Shown here in pieces: positions 43,189 to 56,600 of a DNA stretch of 64,000 nt. Within the stretch, counting starts at the first letter, position 1; each line of letters begins with the position of its first letter. Origin of the DNA: Apium graveolens (lineage: Eukaryota > Streptophyta > Magnoliopsida > Apiales > Apiaceae); NCBI RefSeq assembly GCF_009905375.1, contig NC_133647.1, forward strand, positions 74,342,671-74,406,670, given 5' to 3'. The notes under the pieces are model-generated. The model ran no database searches, had not been told where the DNA came from, and saw only the letters and a list, made by a program, of their open reading frames with translations. The position numbers and the translations under genes are program-made.

Positions 43189-46100
43189 GGCATGATACCC
43201 AGAAAGGGAGACATCGGGTATGAAAGATATCCCAACATTGAGATGACTGTTGAGATAAACAACAAAAGTACATGAGGATTTATTAAGAAGATTTTCACGT
43301 TGAACACGACCAATATCTTCCAGAACATCCATGTTATCATTACCAAATCAGGAGAGAAAAGTGGATAACCATTGTTATCTTTTGGAGGCCATATGGGTTG
43401 ACCTTAATTTGAATAAAGATGCTATTATAAAATTAGTTATAGACTATCGAGGTGGGAATGATGAATAAGATAATCTATCAAGGAAATATGACTTGATTTA
43501 TCCATGGAAGGATGCATGTACCTTTTTAAAGGTGGAATTAAGGATAGAACTTCGATAACTTGAGACGAATCCTAGGGGAATGCATAAAGGTTGGCATTTC
43601 GCCCTTAATAGAGACATCATGAGTTTTGGCAGTATAAATAAATAAGGATTATGGTAACAACAACCTTTAAAGATCAGTAGAGAAAATTTTTAGAAGTACA
43701 TAGACAATGGTTCTAGTATTAGTAAATGGTATTTTGATATGCCCTGTATCTACATAATACAGGAGGAGCGATTCAAGGATAACCTTAAAGGTTTTCAAGA
43801 ATATAAATTTTGATAAAGGAAATATGACGTAATTATAATAATGCCAGGTGGGGCACGTGTTGAACCATAAGAAAGTATAGATCGACCCAATGAGGGTCAA
43901 GATTGGTGAAAACAAGAATGACCCATGATAAGAGACGTCCTAAGTATGATCGAGAGCCAGCCGTGACAATGTTCACATCTAAAGACTAAGGCAATGACTT
44001 ATGGAAAAATGGTATTTTTTTTTCTTTCTCACCAGGACTTAAGAAAAGCATTTTCACATAAGCAGTGATTGAAATGAGGTAGAAAATTTAGTTGAAGGTG
44101 GTTAAAAAAAACATTGATTATAAGGAACTATTACTATCAGGAAAGGCCAATGAGGTGGCCGACACTCTAAGTACAAGAGAGCAATTATAGGCGCTCGTGC
44201 CAGAGGAATGCAGTGATAATGGTTGAAGCCGTGAAGGTTGTATTATGGTTTGGAAGATTGACATTCCTTCTGATGACTGTGCAATACCCAACCGTAATAG
44301 TAGTTTGGTAAAGGTTTAATTCGTGTAATCGCTATGAGCGAGCTATCCATCTTAGAAGGAACTATATTGAGAATAAGCCAGGACCATGTTTTAAAAAGGA
44401 CTAAATGAACCTTTGAGCTTCATGTCTCCTAATATAGACATATGATTAAAAATGGTATTAACCTACTATCGTTGCTTTCATTAAAACTCTTCTGCATTTT
44501 ATCTGCTTCATGTCATGAATGTACATCAGGATCAGGAGTGTTCTTCATGAATCATGAACGGTGATCATGTTACCTCAGAAGAATTTGATACGATATGTAT
44601 GGACTCCGTATGGTTAGCTATTAAGACATCATGGAAAGCGAATGACTATAGTAGGTCAGTGGTGGGCCATAGTAATGCTCCAATGAGTCTATGAATAATG
44701 AGACAATGACAACTGTGAGAGTTGTATTGTAATGAATGTTGAGATTGAGTACCACTAATTGGGTTGTGGTGATGTATAAGTTATCATTGAATAGACTAAT
44801 TAAGTACACTATTTACCTATTGAATATTTATTCCTCCTTATCAATAGAGGGTCATATGACTATACGAGGAAGGTTGCGATGCAAGCATAGAATTCTAGTA
44901 ACGATGATGTCTAGAATGAGATCCCAGATTCGATTTTTGATATCGAGGGAGTTTCAAAGGTGATTGTGTATAAGCTCGAGGAAGAGCATGGGTCCATAGA
45001 ATGATGGACGGAATAGTAAAAATATTTAGGCATGTGAAATACGATGCTATAATAGTTGATGTTGATATAAATACGTATATGTTTTGTTCTCCTATGACAA
45101 ACCTCTATAGTTCAGAGGTAGATTCCAAGCCAGATATTTTATGGCAATATATTTTTACATATATACAATTCTCTTCAGTTCATACTTTTATCTTCTTTTC
45201 ATTTCATGTAAGCTGAGAAAAACAACCATTCCAGAAGGGGAGGTATTGCCGAATGACTATCTATCTGTGTGATAGAAGCCTCTTAGGATACCACATGTTG
45301 TTTAATTTCTTGTCAAGTACTAAAGGCTGGCCACCTTCTGTACTAACTATGCGATATAACAAGTGTTCATGATCATAGTGATCTCTCAATAAATTCTTTT
45401 ACTTCTATACGATGGATCAAGCTTTCAAAGATAGAAGCAGCTAGAAAGGAGTAGTATCAGTGCGGTGGTATTCCGAATCTAACGCGTTCGTGATACTAAG
45501 GTTGACGCAATTATTAAAAGGTTATAGAATGCTAACGAGCAAAAGTGTAACCAGTATAGTATTATGTACGGAAGATAGTAATGACTACGAACTGGAAAAG
45601 AATGGGTATTGAGAAGCAAAAGCTATAATGCTAGAAGCTATGATGATAGTTTGTGCAATAGACTTGAAAGAATTTGAAATGGTCACTTAACACGGATTGA
45701 GTTTTCTTACGACAATAGATCATATGTCATTATCGAGATGTCGCCTTATAAGATCCTTGAGGGAAGACAATGTCGATCTCCCTTATGATATGATGATGTT
45801 GCAGAGCGCAAGATGCTTAGACCAGCAGTGGTCCAAAGGACCAAAGATATAATAAATTTAATCAGAGGATGACTGGTAGTAGCCCAAGATGGGCACACAA
45901 AGTATGTTGATTTGACACGAAAGGACAAAGAATAGGAAGTAGGGGACCTAGTGCTGTTATAGGTATTCCCTTGGAAATGATGGATGAGGTTCGGAAAGAA
46001 AGGAAAGCTAAGCCCACGAAGTGTTGGACCCTTTGAGGTATTAAGACGTATTGGGAAGTTAGCATATGAGCTAGCCCTACCCCCAAACATGTAGCAAGTT

Positions 46101-46362
46101 CATAACATGTTCCACGTATCAATATTAAGGAAGTATAATTTGGATGCCAGACAAATAGGGGCATATGAGCGCATAGACATGCAACCCGACGTAACCTTTA
46201 TGGAGCAACCAGGAAGGGATATAGATTGAAAAGGAACAAGTGCTTAGGAGAAGGGTTATCAAACTAGGCAGAGTTTGGTGGTAGGACCACAATGTGGGAA
46301 AATTTACTCGAGAGTTAGAAAGTGAAATGCTAAGAGAGTATCCCTATTCATTTTCTATCTGA
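43189..46362 (+). pseudogene. Outer Tekay pol remnant: RT to chromodomain, heavily decayed
   Basis: Fragments align in order with the better-preserved Tekay-2 pol. A degenerate IDYRE...YDLIYPW stretch lies at about 43437-43520. A ruined YIDD region (TMVLVLVNGILIC) is near 43705. A HV...IDPMRV stretch, matching the post-RT linker, lies at 43855-43910. After a poorly readable middle come [19 protein letters not shown] and YELALPP at 45975-46085, VHNMFHVSILRKYN at 46095-46140 and a chromodomain-like tail ending ELESEM...YPYSF at 46362. Dozens of stops and frame changes are present. Nothing is functional. Confidence 0.8.
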
Positions 46363-46379
46363 TTCCGGGACGGAATCCT

Positions 46380-46395
46380 TTTAAGGAGGGGAGAC
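46380..46395 (+). other. Polypurine tract of outer Tekay
   Basis: TTTAAGGAGGGGAGAC lies directly before TGTAATAACC at 46396. Its purine core resembles the complement of the Tekay-2 tract (CCCTTAAGGGGGAGAGGA). Confidence 0.8.
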
Positions 46396-49300
46396 TGTAA
46401 TAACCCCAATTTTTGGAATTTTTGAAACCCTTATGAATAGTGATTTTGTTGATTATGCTGAATAAGAAAACTTTTCATACCACACTTTGTAGAGGTTCTT
46501 TTATTGTTATTCTGAGATCTTATTAGTACTATATATGGTATATAAGTGTATGTAAAGATCGTCAGAATCCAAATTCGAACACTTTGATTTTTCCCGAAAA
46601 TCTACCAGATACCGAAAGAATTGAGTATAAGGTAACAGGATAAAAAGGATTTAAATTCAAGGATTATAAGAGAGGATCATATAAGAAATATAATATATTG
46701 AGAAAGGTTTAGGGGAACCCAAGTAATAAGATCCCGGGTATGATCCCTCAAACGATAAACGAGAACGAAAATTAAGCAAACCGTATAACAGATAAGCGGT
46801 CATTAATCAAACAATTAAGCAAGGATTATCATAAGAAGATGCTTCCACCACCAAGTGATGACAAGTGGCAAGAGATGAAGTCACCAAGATGATGTCATGC
46901 TTAGTCATACTCCACTCACTTTAAATAACCAACAAATCATCCAAATATCCCATTCACTTCATTTTCCACCACAAAAACATTCAACAAAGCAAATACTCTC
47001 CCAAGAACACATAGATCACGGCTTTTTCATTTTTTCATGGAGAAAAATTCAAAAAATCAAGTTTCTAGCTTTGTTAATTTGGAAGGTAATTACCCAAGGT
47101 CCCTTATGATTAGATAAGCATATCCTAGGAGTTTAAGCTTCTATTTCTTCATGAATCTCTTCCAATAAATCAAGGAAGAAGATGATGAATAGTGTTTTCA
47201 AGATTACTAACTTTATTTTCTTTGATTTCCTTTAAGATCCAAGCATTCCTAAGCTATCTCAAGGCTTCTCAAGGCTTCTTAAGGCTTCCTAGCTACTCTA
47301 ATCACTCCAAGGAAGGTATAACACCTCCAAACCCTAACTTTACTTTGAGTATTAAGATGGTTTTAATGGTTATAGTAAATAAGAAGCATGATGCTTGTGT
47401 GTTTAGAGTTTGGATTGGATTTGTAGTGATTTGGATGTTGAAATCTTGTTTATAGTTAATGAAACTTAAGTATAGCTAGTAGTTCATGTGTGGGGTTGTA
47501 TAAATTGGAAAATATTGAGGTTTTGGGACTGATGTATTAAGTTTTGGATGAGGGTTGGTTGTATTGTTGGTTGTGAGTTGAATGGTGGTTGTTTGGGGTG
47601 GTTTAAAACTTGGTAATCGCGTAAACATAGCTTCCGTAATGCCCGATTTACCTTAGACTGTTTTTGTTCTTAACATCAAGACCCGAGAACTCACTATTAG
47701 GTTTTTACCATTGCCATAATTAGATAGTTCATGTTACAAGCTTCGTTTTGATATGTGGTTCGCTTAAATCTGATGTACGGTTTAGGAGAAACGACCGTTT
47801 TAAGTAACGGCGTTTCGCGACCGAACCATTACCCCTCGCCTTACTTTGAAACCTTGGTTAAGGACTTTAAATGACTAATTGGGGTATGAAACAATTATGT
47901 TAAGTGGATTAGGCAGTTGGTAAGGTACTCGCGAAAGAATCGCTTTAAAATTCTCAATGATTAATTTATTAAAAATGGTGGAGCCGAGGGTACTCGAGCG
48001 ACATAAGTGAATCGTTAAGCGCAAAAGCAAGCGTTAGAGTCTAATTGGTTAAAGTCTAGATTCTTAAGCGACTTTGGTTTAATTCCAACTTATATGTTGT
48101 TTATAGGTTACCAGACTTGTCCCAGGCCTTTTACCACCCCCAGTCGCTCATGCAAGTTTTCTACCCGTTATACTGTTGTTGTGATTACATATATATATGC
48201 ATTATCTTGTGATAGATGCATGATTGTTATTAGCAAATCTTGCGATATATTGGAGCATGTGTTATGGTATATATACATGCCTGTTTTTGTAATCTTGATT
48301 TCTAATTGTTGATTCAATTGCTTATAAGTTACATAATACCTATGCTAGAGATAAGCAGTAGTTGCATATACCCTTAGTATAGGGGACCCAAATGTGAACA
48401 TTTTCTAAAATCCGGAGTCGATGTTCCCGAGTTTATTATATATATATATATTGATATAGTTTTCAAAACTATTAATCGAATAAGGTTTATTCGATAACTT
48501 TACTTTATTTAATGAATATTATTTTGAATATTCATTCGAGGACTTAAGACTCCGTTTATTTTATTTAATGAATATTATTTTGAATATTCATTTGAGGACT
48601 TAAGACTCCGTTTATTTTATTTAATGAATATTATTTTGAATATTCATTCGAGGACTTAAGACTCCATTTATTCTATTTAATGAATATTATTTTGAATATT
48701 CATTTGAGGACTTAAGACTCCGTTTATTTTATTTAATGAATATTATTTTGAATATTCATTTGAAGACTTATGACTCCGCTTATTTATTAAATAATATTCT
48801 TTATTTTATTAAAGAATAATGTTCCGATAATCAAACTTATTTTCGATTATTCAAATAAAGATCGTACTTTCGTATAAGTATATCTTTGGTTATTTATTAT
48901 TCAGTTCAAGTATAAGTTTTAAAACTTTTACTTCAATTATTTTTATAAAGATTATCCTTATGGGAATATTATTTAAATAATAATATTCAGATATTTTCTA
49001 ATATATCGGGACTGATTTATTTCATTAAATCAGCTTTACTCCAAACATTCTTAAAAATGTTTTCGAGTCTTCAAAATGATTTTTAAAAGTTAGAGCGGAT
49101 CCCAAAACTCATTTCTATATTTAAGATCTTCCTTTCGAAGGGGATTTAAATACTCGCTCAAAATCTTAGGGATCCAGCTCTGTGGTGTATTTTATATTTG
49201 CAACGAGGTTGCTGTTTTGAGAAAACAATTTGATTACTTGCCCAACGTTCGGGAAGTAAGTCCATCTAATTGAGTCGGCATAAGCGACAGGCCAGGGTAC

Positions 49301-50218
49301 GGTCTATGAAGGTGTAAGAGGCTGGGTGACAGTCCATCCACGCGTGAGTGGACGGGTAACGGTCTAGCGCGAGGTCCTAATGCGGCCAGGGTGATGACCG
49401 GCGAGGAATTCATCCATGTACAGTAGAAAAGGTTACTTATTGGTATCTTTGCCTGATCAGCAGGATATCGGGTGTATGCCAAAATTCTTTTCTTTCCAAA
49501 ATTCATTGGATATTACAACTCTGTTCATACTTTACATGACAGAGGTTTTCAGGAAATATATGAGAGATATATATGGATATATATCGGGACTTAATGAAGT
49601 ATCTCGTAACTTCATTTCATTCAATAATATTTCAAAGATTGAATCTATTCAAGTCTTATCATGTAGTCTCATCTGGGTGATGAACTTTTTAAACTAATTA
49701 TAACTTGAACGGTGGTAGTTCAAGTAGTATTCGGAAAAGATATAAGTATATTGGAGTATCATGTAACTTCATCTTTTCAACTTATATCTGGTTAATGATT
49801 ATCTTATGCATGACAAAGATTTTCACAAAAACGTTGAGACAAGATTAGATATATGACATCACCTTGCAACGATATTTTTATACAGTTATAAACTGGAACT
49901 CTGTGTATATTATGCATGTCAGAGGATTTCAAAGATTGTGAAAAGTATATAAGTATATATACTGAATATTTTGCGACTTCGTCGCATTAAGATATAAAAC
50001 TTGGTTCATTTCTTCTTGACCAAGACTTTCATGAGTACTATGAGAATGCTCATATATTGTTAATTATTATACATATTATTTCGGTGGGCTTGTTGCTCAC
50101 CCTTGCTTTCTTTTTTCATCACACAACAACAGATAGACAAGATGAGCAGGATCAAGCTCCCAATTCGCGAGCAGATAGGAAACGTTCCGCAGTTTCCTGT
50201 AGGCGTTGATGCCGTGTA
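46396..50218 (+). repeat. 3' LTR of outer Tekay, first part
   Basis: Starts TGTAATAACCCC and is interrupted at 50218 by Tekay-2, resuming at 63071; full length is about 4.1 kb. Holds a 56-bp tandem repeat (48500-48780) and a locally GC-rich block at 49260-49400 with a GTCCATCCACGCGTGAGTGGAC-like hairpin. The open frame at 47192-47455 and others are short and unlike known proteins. Confidence 0.9.
48490..48785. repeat. 56-bp tandem repeat in the Tekay LTR, five units
   Basis: GACTTAAGACTCC recurs at 48541, 48597, 48653 and 48709, with GACTTATGACTCC at 48765, exactly 56 bp apart. Each unit contains AATGAATATTATTTTGAATATTCATT, an imperfect palindrome (ATGAATATT...AATATTCAT). Confidence 0.92.
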
Positions 50219-53200
50219 TGTCACACCCCCAACTTTAACAGCAAAATAAATATAGCTATTACATCATTTTAATGAAGAATACACAACCAAATCCAAGATC
50301 TTACAGTTTAGAGTTTGAAACAGCCCAACACTACCAACTATTACATCTGATTACAAATACCGAGTCCTCACACAACTATTATTACTTATTCTACCTGAGC
50401 TCGAACATAAGCATCAGCATCACAGGTCTTACGGGCAGTCTGCTTGAATCTAACCATAGCTGCTAGCTGTAATATCAGGGTAAAGCAAGAAGTGAGCCAA
50501 ATGCTCAACAAGTGCTAACAGCACAACACAAAACATAAATCGAGATATACTTTTAAGAATGCCAATGGAGAGACATAACTAATGATAACGAGAGATAAAA
50601 CTATGAAGGTACAGGTGTTGGATCATTAAGAAGATAAGCTTCACGAATACTATGGGTGTTAAGGTAATGATCTCTAGCTCAGGATGAATGTATATATCAG
50701 AATTTTCAAGCTTTAGGATAGGAAAGAGGGTATCAATCAATGAGGAATCATGTTGGTAAGTTTCTGACTATCAAAGTTCAAGCTAAGGTTCTATAGGGGT
50801 TCAAGTATCAGGATGAGATATCAATACTCAGGAATCATCATCATGTTAATCAAGAGGATCAATCAAGTAATATAACAACTCTTTATTTTATCATGGCATT
50901 TAACTACCATGAAAAGACTTTTGAACTACTTGCAATACATACTTGAGGGTTCATGGCATCTCTATGTAATTCAAAGATAAGCGAGAGATACGCTTGATCT
51001 AAACATATCAAAATGACTCAGGATAATTGCATCGATAAATATGAACTGTTTATAGTAAATATAAAGGTCAAGTTGAATCACTTGCCTTGAGATAGGTTGG
51101 TCTGGTCTGACTGGTAGGAGCAACTGGAGCTTCACTCGACTTTTATAGTAAGTTTTCCCTCGTCTCGAGATCCTACATAAATAATAATAATCCTCATTAT
51201 AATAGCCACATAATCACATATCATATATTAATACCAAATAACACCATAATGCAACACTAGGCTTAGATGATCTCGACTCACAACTTAAGTCACTTGGTCG
51301 CTAAACTAGACAAGATCTTCAAATTTTGGCTTCCTAACTCGATGTGCCTTTCCTAAATCATCCAAAACCTATTGACCCTCACTTGTGCCTTTTGCTCTAC
51401 TGACCTTATACTATCATAAAACTATGGTGGTCGACCTAATACTCACTTCTAAGTGTTCTAAAACTATGTGATAAGTGAAAGTGCTCACTGGTGCAAATTT
51501 CAGAATGACAACTATGGTTTCTTGAGTACATTAGACACTCTTAAACTACAATTTTTCCTGCAAAACTTTTACAGAAGACTCTCCTAACCTAAGGGCATCT
51601 CACAAACTTGATGTGGCTCAAGGGCCTGGCTTGGGCCTTCTTGGGCCTAAGCTAAAAGTCCAAGGTTCCCCTGTTTTTCTGGGCAAAAAATGCCCTGACT
51701 TGAATTAACTTGTGACACATGGTTCTAACTCATATCCTATGAACTATGGTTGGAAAAACTTCTCTGACACTCCCTCTAACTAAGGCCCAATTGGGCCTAA
51801 TGAGGGCCTACCCATGACATGGTCAAATCTCCCTATTTCTAAGTTGCAACAAAATTGTCCCCTGCTAGACAGATTTTGTTATTCTACTTGTGCACCTAAC
51901 CAAATGACATGCAAACCTCCAACCAACTCCTAAAACCTTTTATATACTCCCAATACTAACTTCTGGTAGCTTGGGACTCAAAGTGCACACCAATGACATG
52001 GTCAAAACTCACTCTAAACCTCAGGGTGCTATACTGATTTTTCTACAGAAACTATAACTCTCTTTTTCCAAAGTTTTGACTTGACAAACTCAACTAACAA
52101 CGACTCAATACTTAAACCAAGACTTATACATGGTATTCTACTGAACTAACTCCCTTATTCTCAAAATAACCTTGGTGAGATCATCCTTACCTAAGGTAAA
52201 ATTATGGCAAAACAAAAGAGACTACACTTCACAAATCACAAATCTTCATGCTTTTGAAACAACAATATATATATTTTTATAAAAGATAACCACGAATTAT
52301 TACCATGCAACAAGAAGCATAAATCAATATTAACACATTATTCCTACTGAAATTAAGGCTCACTAACAAAATCTTTCCAAATGATCAAAATCTTACAACA
52401 TTCTAAGAGAAATCCACATGCATGCATGCCTTCGGGTTTTTCAAACCAAAACAACACATTTTCTACATATGTTCTATCATAAAATTGACATGCAAGCCTA
52501 GCATAAGATATAACTAGATGATCACTTAGCATGCAAAGAGTTTTATCAAATTTTCACCATAAAATTCAAGTCATTATCACATAAACATGCAAAAATTGAT
52601 TTAAGCAACAAGAATAGTCTTAAGGACCATTCATTCGGCTCCCATATGGTCATGGCCGAATGAAATGGATGGAAATGGCCATTTAATCATCAAGAGTTTC
52701 CCTCTCAAGGTTTGGCACTTCTCCATTCCTTATAGTCCTTTCAAAAACAACCCTAAACTCACAAGAATCAAGGTTGTATTTTGAGTTTCACTAAAACCTT
52801 TACATGCAACCTTTAAACTTAAACTTTTCACTCATCACTCTTTGAATTATGTATGATCAAGATATAGGAAGTAACATTTACTTGATTGCAAAGTGGGAGC
52901 TTGAATGAAGAATGAAGAAAAGGGAGGGGGGTATGGCTTCGGCCAAAAAGCCGAGAGGAGAGGGGAGAGCCGAGAGGAGGGGGAGGAAAGGAGGAGTGTG
53001 GAAATGGTGGGGTGAATGTGGAGTAATAATCATGTTAGTTTGGTTTTTATTTGGTCAAAAGTGAGTGGATTTGAGATTTTACAAGAGTAACCTTCCAATA
53101 TAGTTAGGTAGATTTGCATGCAAGGGTAAAGTGGTAATTTGGTTAGTAGAATGAAAGTGAGTGGGGTTGGAAATGTCTTTCTTGCCCCTTAGTTGAATTG

Positions 53201-53602
53201 GAAGAGTATTTGCATGCAAGGGTAGCCATGTAATTTGCTAATTATAACAAATAAAATTTATAAAGATTTATTTTTATAAAATAAAATACAAGTTCAAAAA
53301 TTATAAAATTTATACCATAAAATAACTTGGATTTTTAGAGACTTTATAAAATCATTTTCAAAATTTGTCAACAAAATATCTTTTAAAAGAAAATTTTTCC
53401 AAAGCTTAGAATATTCCTTATAAATCAAAAATAAAGAAATTAAATAAAGTCTTGCTTTGAAAAATCATATACTACACAAAGCAAATTTATAATGCAGAAA
53501 TTTTCACTCACACTTAGCGTACAATCATTGAATATATTTTCATTTGACTTTAATATTATACCCAATTCATAAATAATATTACATAAAATGCCGGTCGTAA
53601 CA
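50219..53602 (-). repeat. 3' LTR of Tekay-2 (3384 bp)
   Basis: Lacks two segments present in the other LTR (its 59451-59962 and 60561-60669), presumably deletions here. Otherwise similar throughout, with scattered substitutions. Confidence 0.93.
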
Positions 53603-53620
53603 TCCTCTCCCCCTTAAGGG
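53603..53620 (-). other. Polypurine tract of Tekay-2
   Basis: On the minus strand CCCTTAAGGGGGAGAGGA abuts the 3' LTR, 16 nt past the chromodomain stop. Confidence 0.88.
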
Positions 53621-53636
53621 ATTCTATCCCCAGAAT

Positions 53637-56600
53637 CTAAGAGAAAAGATGAGGATGCCAGGAACGCATATCAGACTCTAACTCCCAAGTCGACTCTTCG
53701 ACCTTAGGGTTCCTCCAAAGTACTTTTACTAACTTTACTGACTTATTTCTAAGACTCTTTACTTGCCAGTCGAGTATTTTAACCGGTTGCTCCACAAATG
53801 ACAGGTCTGCCTGAATTTCTACAGGTTCATATTCTATCACATGGCTAGCGTCAGGATTGTACTTCTTAAGCAACGACACATGGAATACATTATGCACATG
53901 CTGATACTGAGGTGGTAAGGCCAACTCATAGGCCACCTTTCCCACTTGACTCAAAATCTCAAAAGGACCTATGTATCTAGGTGCTAACTTCCCTTTCTTG
54001 CCAAATCTCATCAACCCTTTTCTAGGTGACACCTTTAGCAACACAGCTTCGCCAATTTGGAATTGAACGTCCTTACCCGCTGGATCCGCATACTTCCTCT
54101 ATCTATCTTGAGCAGCAAGCAACCTTTTCTGAATTAACTTGACCGAGTCATGCAACTGTTGTACCAATTCCGAGCCGAGAATTCTTCCTTCTCCCACTTC
54201 ATCCCAACTTGTTGGTGATCTACATTTTCACCCGTACAAAGCTTCGTATGGTGGCATGCCGATACTGGAATGATAGCTGTTGTTGTAAGAGAATTCAATC
54301 AACGACAAATGGTCGTCCCAACTTCCTGCAAAATCGATTGCACAACTGCGCAACATGTCTTCAATCGTTTGAATTGTCCTTTCACTCTGGCCATCAGTCT
54401 GCGGGTGGTACTCCGTGCTCATATTCAATTTTGTGCCAAGACATTCCTGAAATTGCTTCCAGAATCTCGAGTTAAATTGGGGATCTCTGTCTGAAACTAT
54501 TGATACGGGTACTCCATGCCTTAGTACGATTTTGCGCACGTACAGATGAACCAACTTGTCCAGTGACGACTTTTCATTTATTGGAAGGAAATGCGCCGAC
54601 TTCGTAAGACGATCAATTATAACCCATATTGCGTCATGCCTGGATTTCGTTCGCGGTAGTCCCACTATAAAGTCCATAGCGATATTTTCCCATTTCCATT
54701 CTGGAACCTTCAGGGGCTGAATTAATCCGCTTGGTCGCTGATGTTCTGCCTTTACTTTCTGATAAGTATAGCACTTCGCAACCCATTCTGCCACGTCTCG
54801 CTTCATATTTGGCCACCAAAAGTTCTTCTTTAAGTCTCGATACATCTTGGTGCTTCCCGGGTGGATTGAAAATTTCGAGTTGTGGGCTTAATGAAGGATC
54901 TCATTCTTTAATTCAGGTACATGGGGAATCCATATTCTGGATGAAAACCTTAGTATCCCTTGCTCATCCCTTTGAGTATTAATCTCCTCTCCAGATAACT
55001 GATTCTTCTCTTTTTCCATTACTTCCTCTTGACACTTTTTTATCTTTTCCACTAGTGTTGGCTGAAAGGTCATTGCACGACAAACTTCCTCGACTTTTCC
55101 ATAAGCACAAAGTTCCAATTCCAATCTTTCGATTTCTTCAGATAACTCTTTTGATGTTATCATCATATTCAATCTCTCCTTCCTACTCAGAGCATCGGCC
55201 ACTACATTCGCCTTTCCAGGATGGTAATTTATCGAATAGTCATAGTCCTTGATCAATTCCAGCCATCTCCTCTGCCTCATATTGAGCTCTTTTTGAGTAA
55301 AAATGTACTTTAAACTCTTGTGATCCGTGTAGATTTTACACTTCTCTCCATAGAGGTAATATCTCCAGATCTTGAGTGCGAACACTATGGCGGCTAGTTC
55401 CAAGTCATGCGTCGGGTACTTTAACTCATGCGGCATCAACTGTCTTGACGCATATGCGATCACTTTACTGTGTTGCATCAACACACAACCCAAACCCTTA
55501 TGTGAAGCATCGCTGAATATTACAAAATTCCCTTGATCATTTGAAAGTACCAACACCGGAGCTGTTACCAACTTCTGCTTTAACTCTTGAAAGCTATCTT
55601 CACATTCTGCACTCCATTCAAACTTTTGATTCTTTCTGGTTAACTTGGTCAATGGCGTGGCGATCTTCGAGAAATCCTTGACGAATCTTCTATAGTATAC
55701 GACCAATCCTAGAAAACTTTGCACTTCCGTAGGAGTCTTTGGCCTCTCCCAACTCATAACTGCCTCAATCTTTGTCGGATCCACTTTAACTCCCTCATTT
55801 CCAATAACATGCCCCAAAAATTGAACTTCTTTTAACCAAAACTCACATTTGGTAAACTTGGCATACAATTTCTCTTGTCGTAGTATCTCCAATGCTATCT
55901 AGAGGTGTTGTTTATGTTCTTCTTCTGACTTAGAATAAATAAGGATGTCATCAATGAATACCACGACAAATTTGTCCAAATACTTCTTAAATACCCGATT
56001 CATCAGATCCATAAATGCGGCCGGAGCGTTGGTCAATCCAAACGGCATTACTAGGAATTTATAATGCCCATATCTGGTCCTGAATGCGGTCTTAGGAATA
56101 TCTTCTTCTTTGATCTTTAATTGATGGTATCCCGATCTCAAATCAATCTTCGAAAAGCATTTTGCTCCCTTCAACTGATCAAAAAGGTCATCTATCCTTG
56201 GTAGCGGGTAGCGGTTCTTGATCGTCACCTTATTCAACTCCCGGTAATCTATGCATAGACGCATACTCCCATCTTTCTTCCTTACAAACAGAACAGGTGC
56301 TCCCCATGGCGACGTACTTGGTCGTATCACTCCTTTATCCAATAATTCTTGTAGCTGGCTCGCCAATTCTTTCATTTCTACTGGTGCCATCCTATATGGG
56401 GCCTTTGAAACTGGTTCCGTGCCTGGAGCAAGGTTGATCTCGAACTCAATTTGTCGATCTGGTGGTAAGCCTGGTAGTTCGTCGGGAAACACATCGGGGA
56501 ACTCGTTAACTACAGGAATATCTTCCATTCTGAGGTTGCCTCTCTCTGAATCCACTACATATGCTAGGAACGACTCACAACCTTTTCTAAGTAACTTCTT

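Noticed and set aside
45746..46164. Two minus-strand frames of 100-114 codons
   Set aside because: Shadows of the decayed plus-strand integrase/chromodomain region of the outer Tekay.
52880..53030. Purine-rich GC block in the Tekay-2 LTRs considered as a host gene fragment
   Set aside because: Present in both LTR copies and part of the repeat; no frame of interest.
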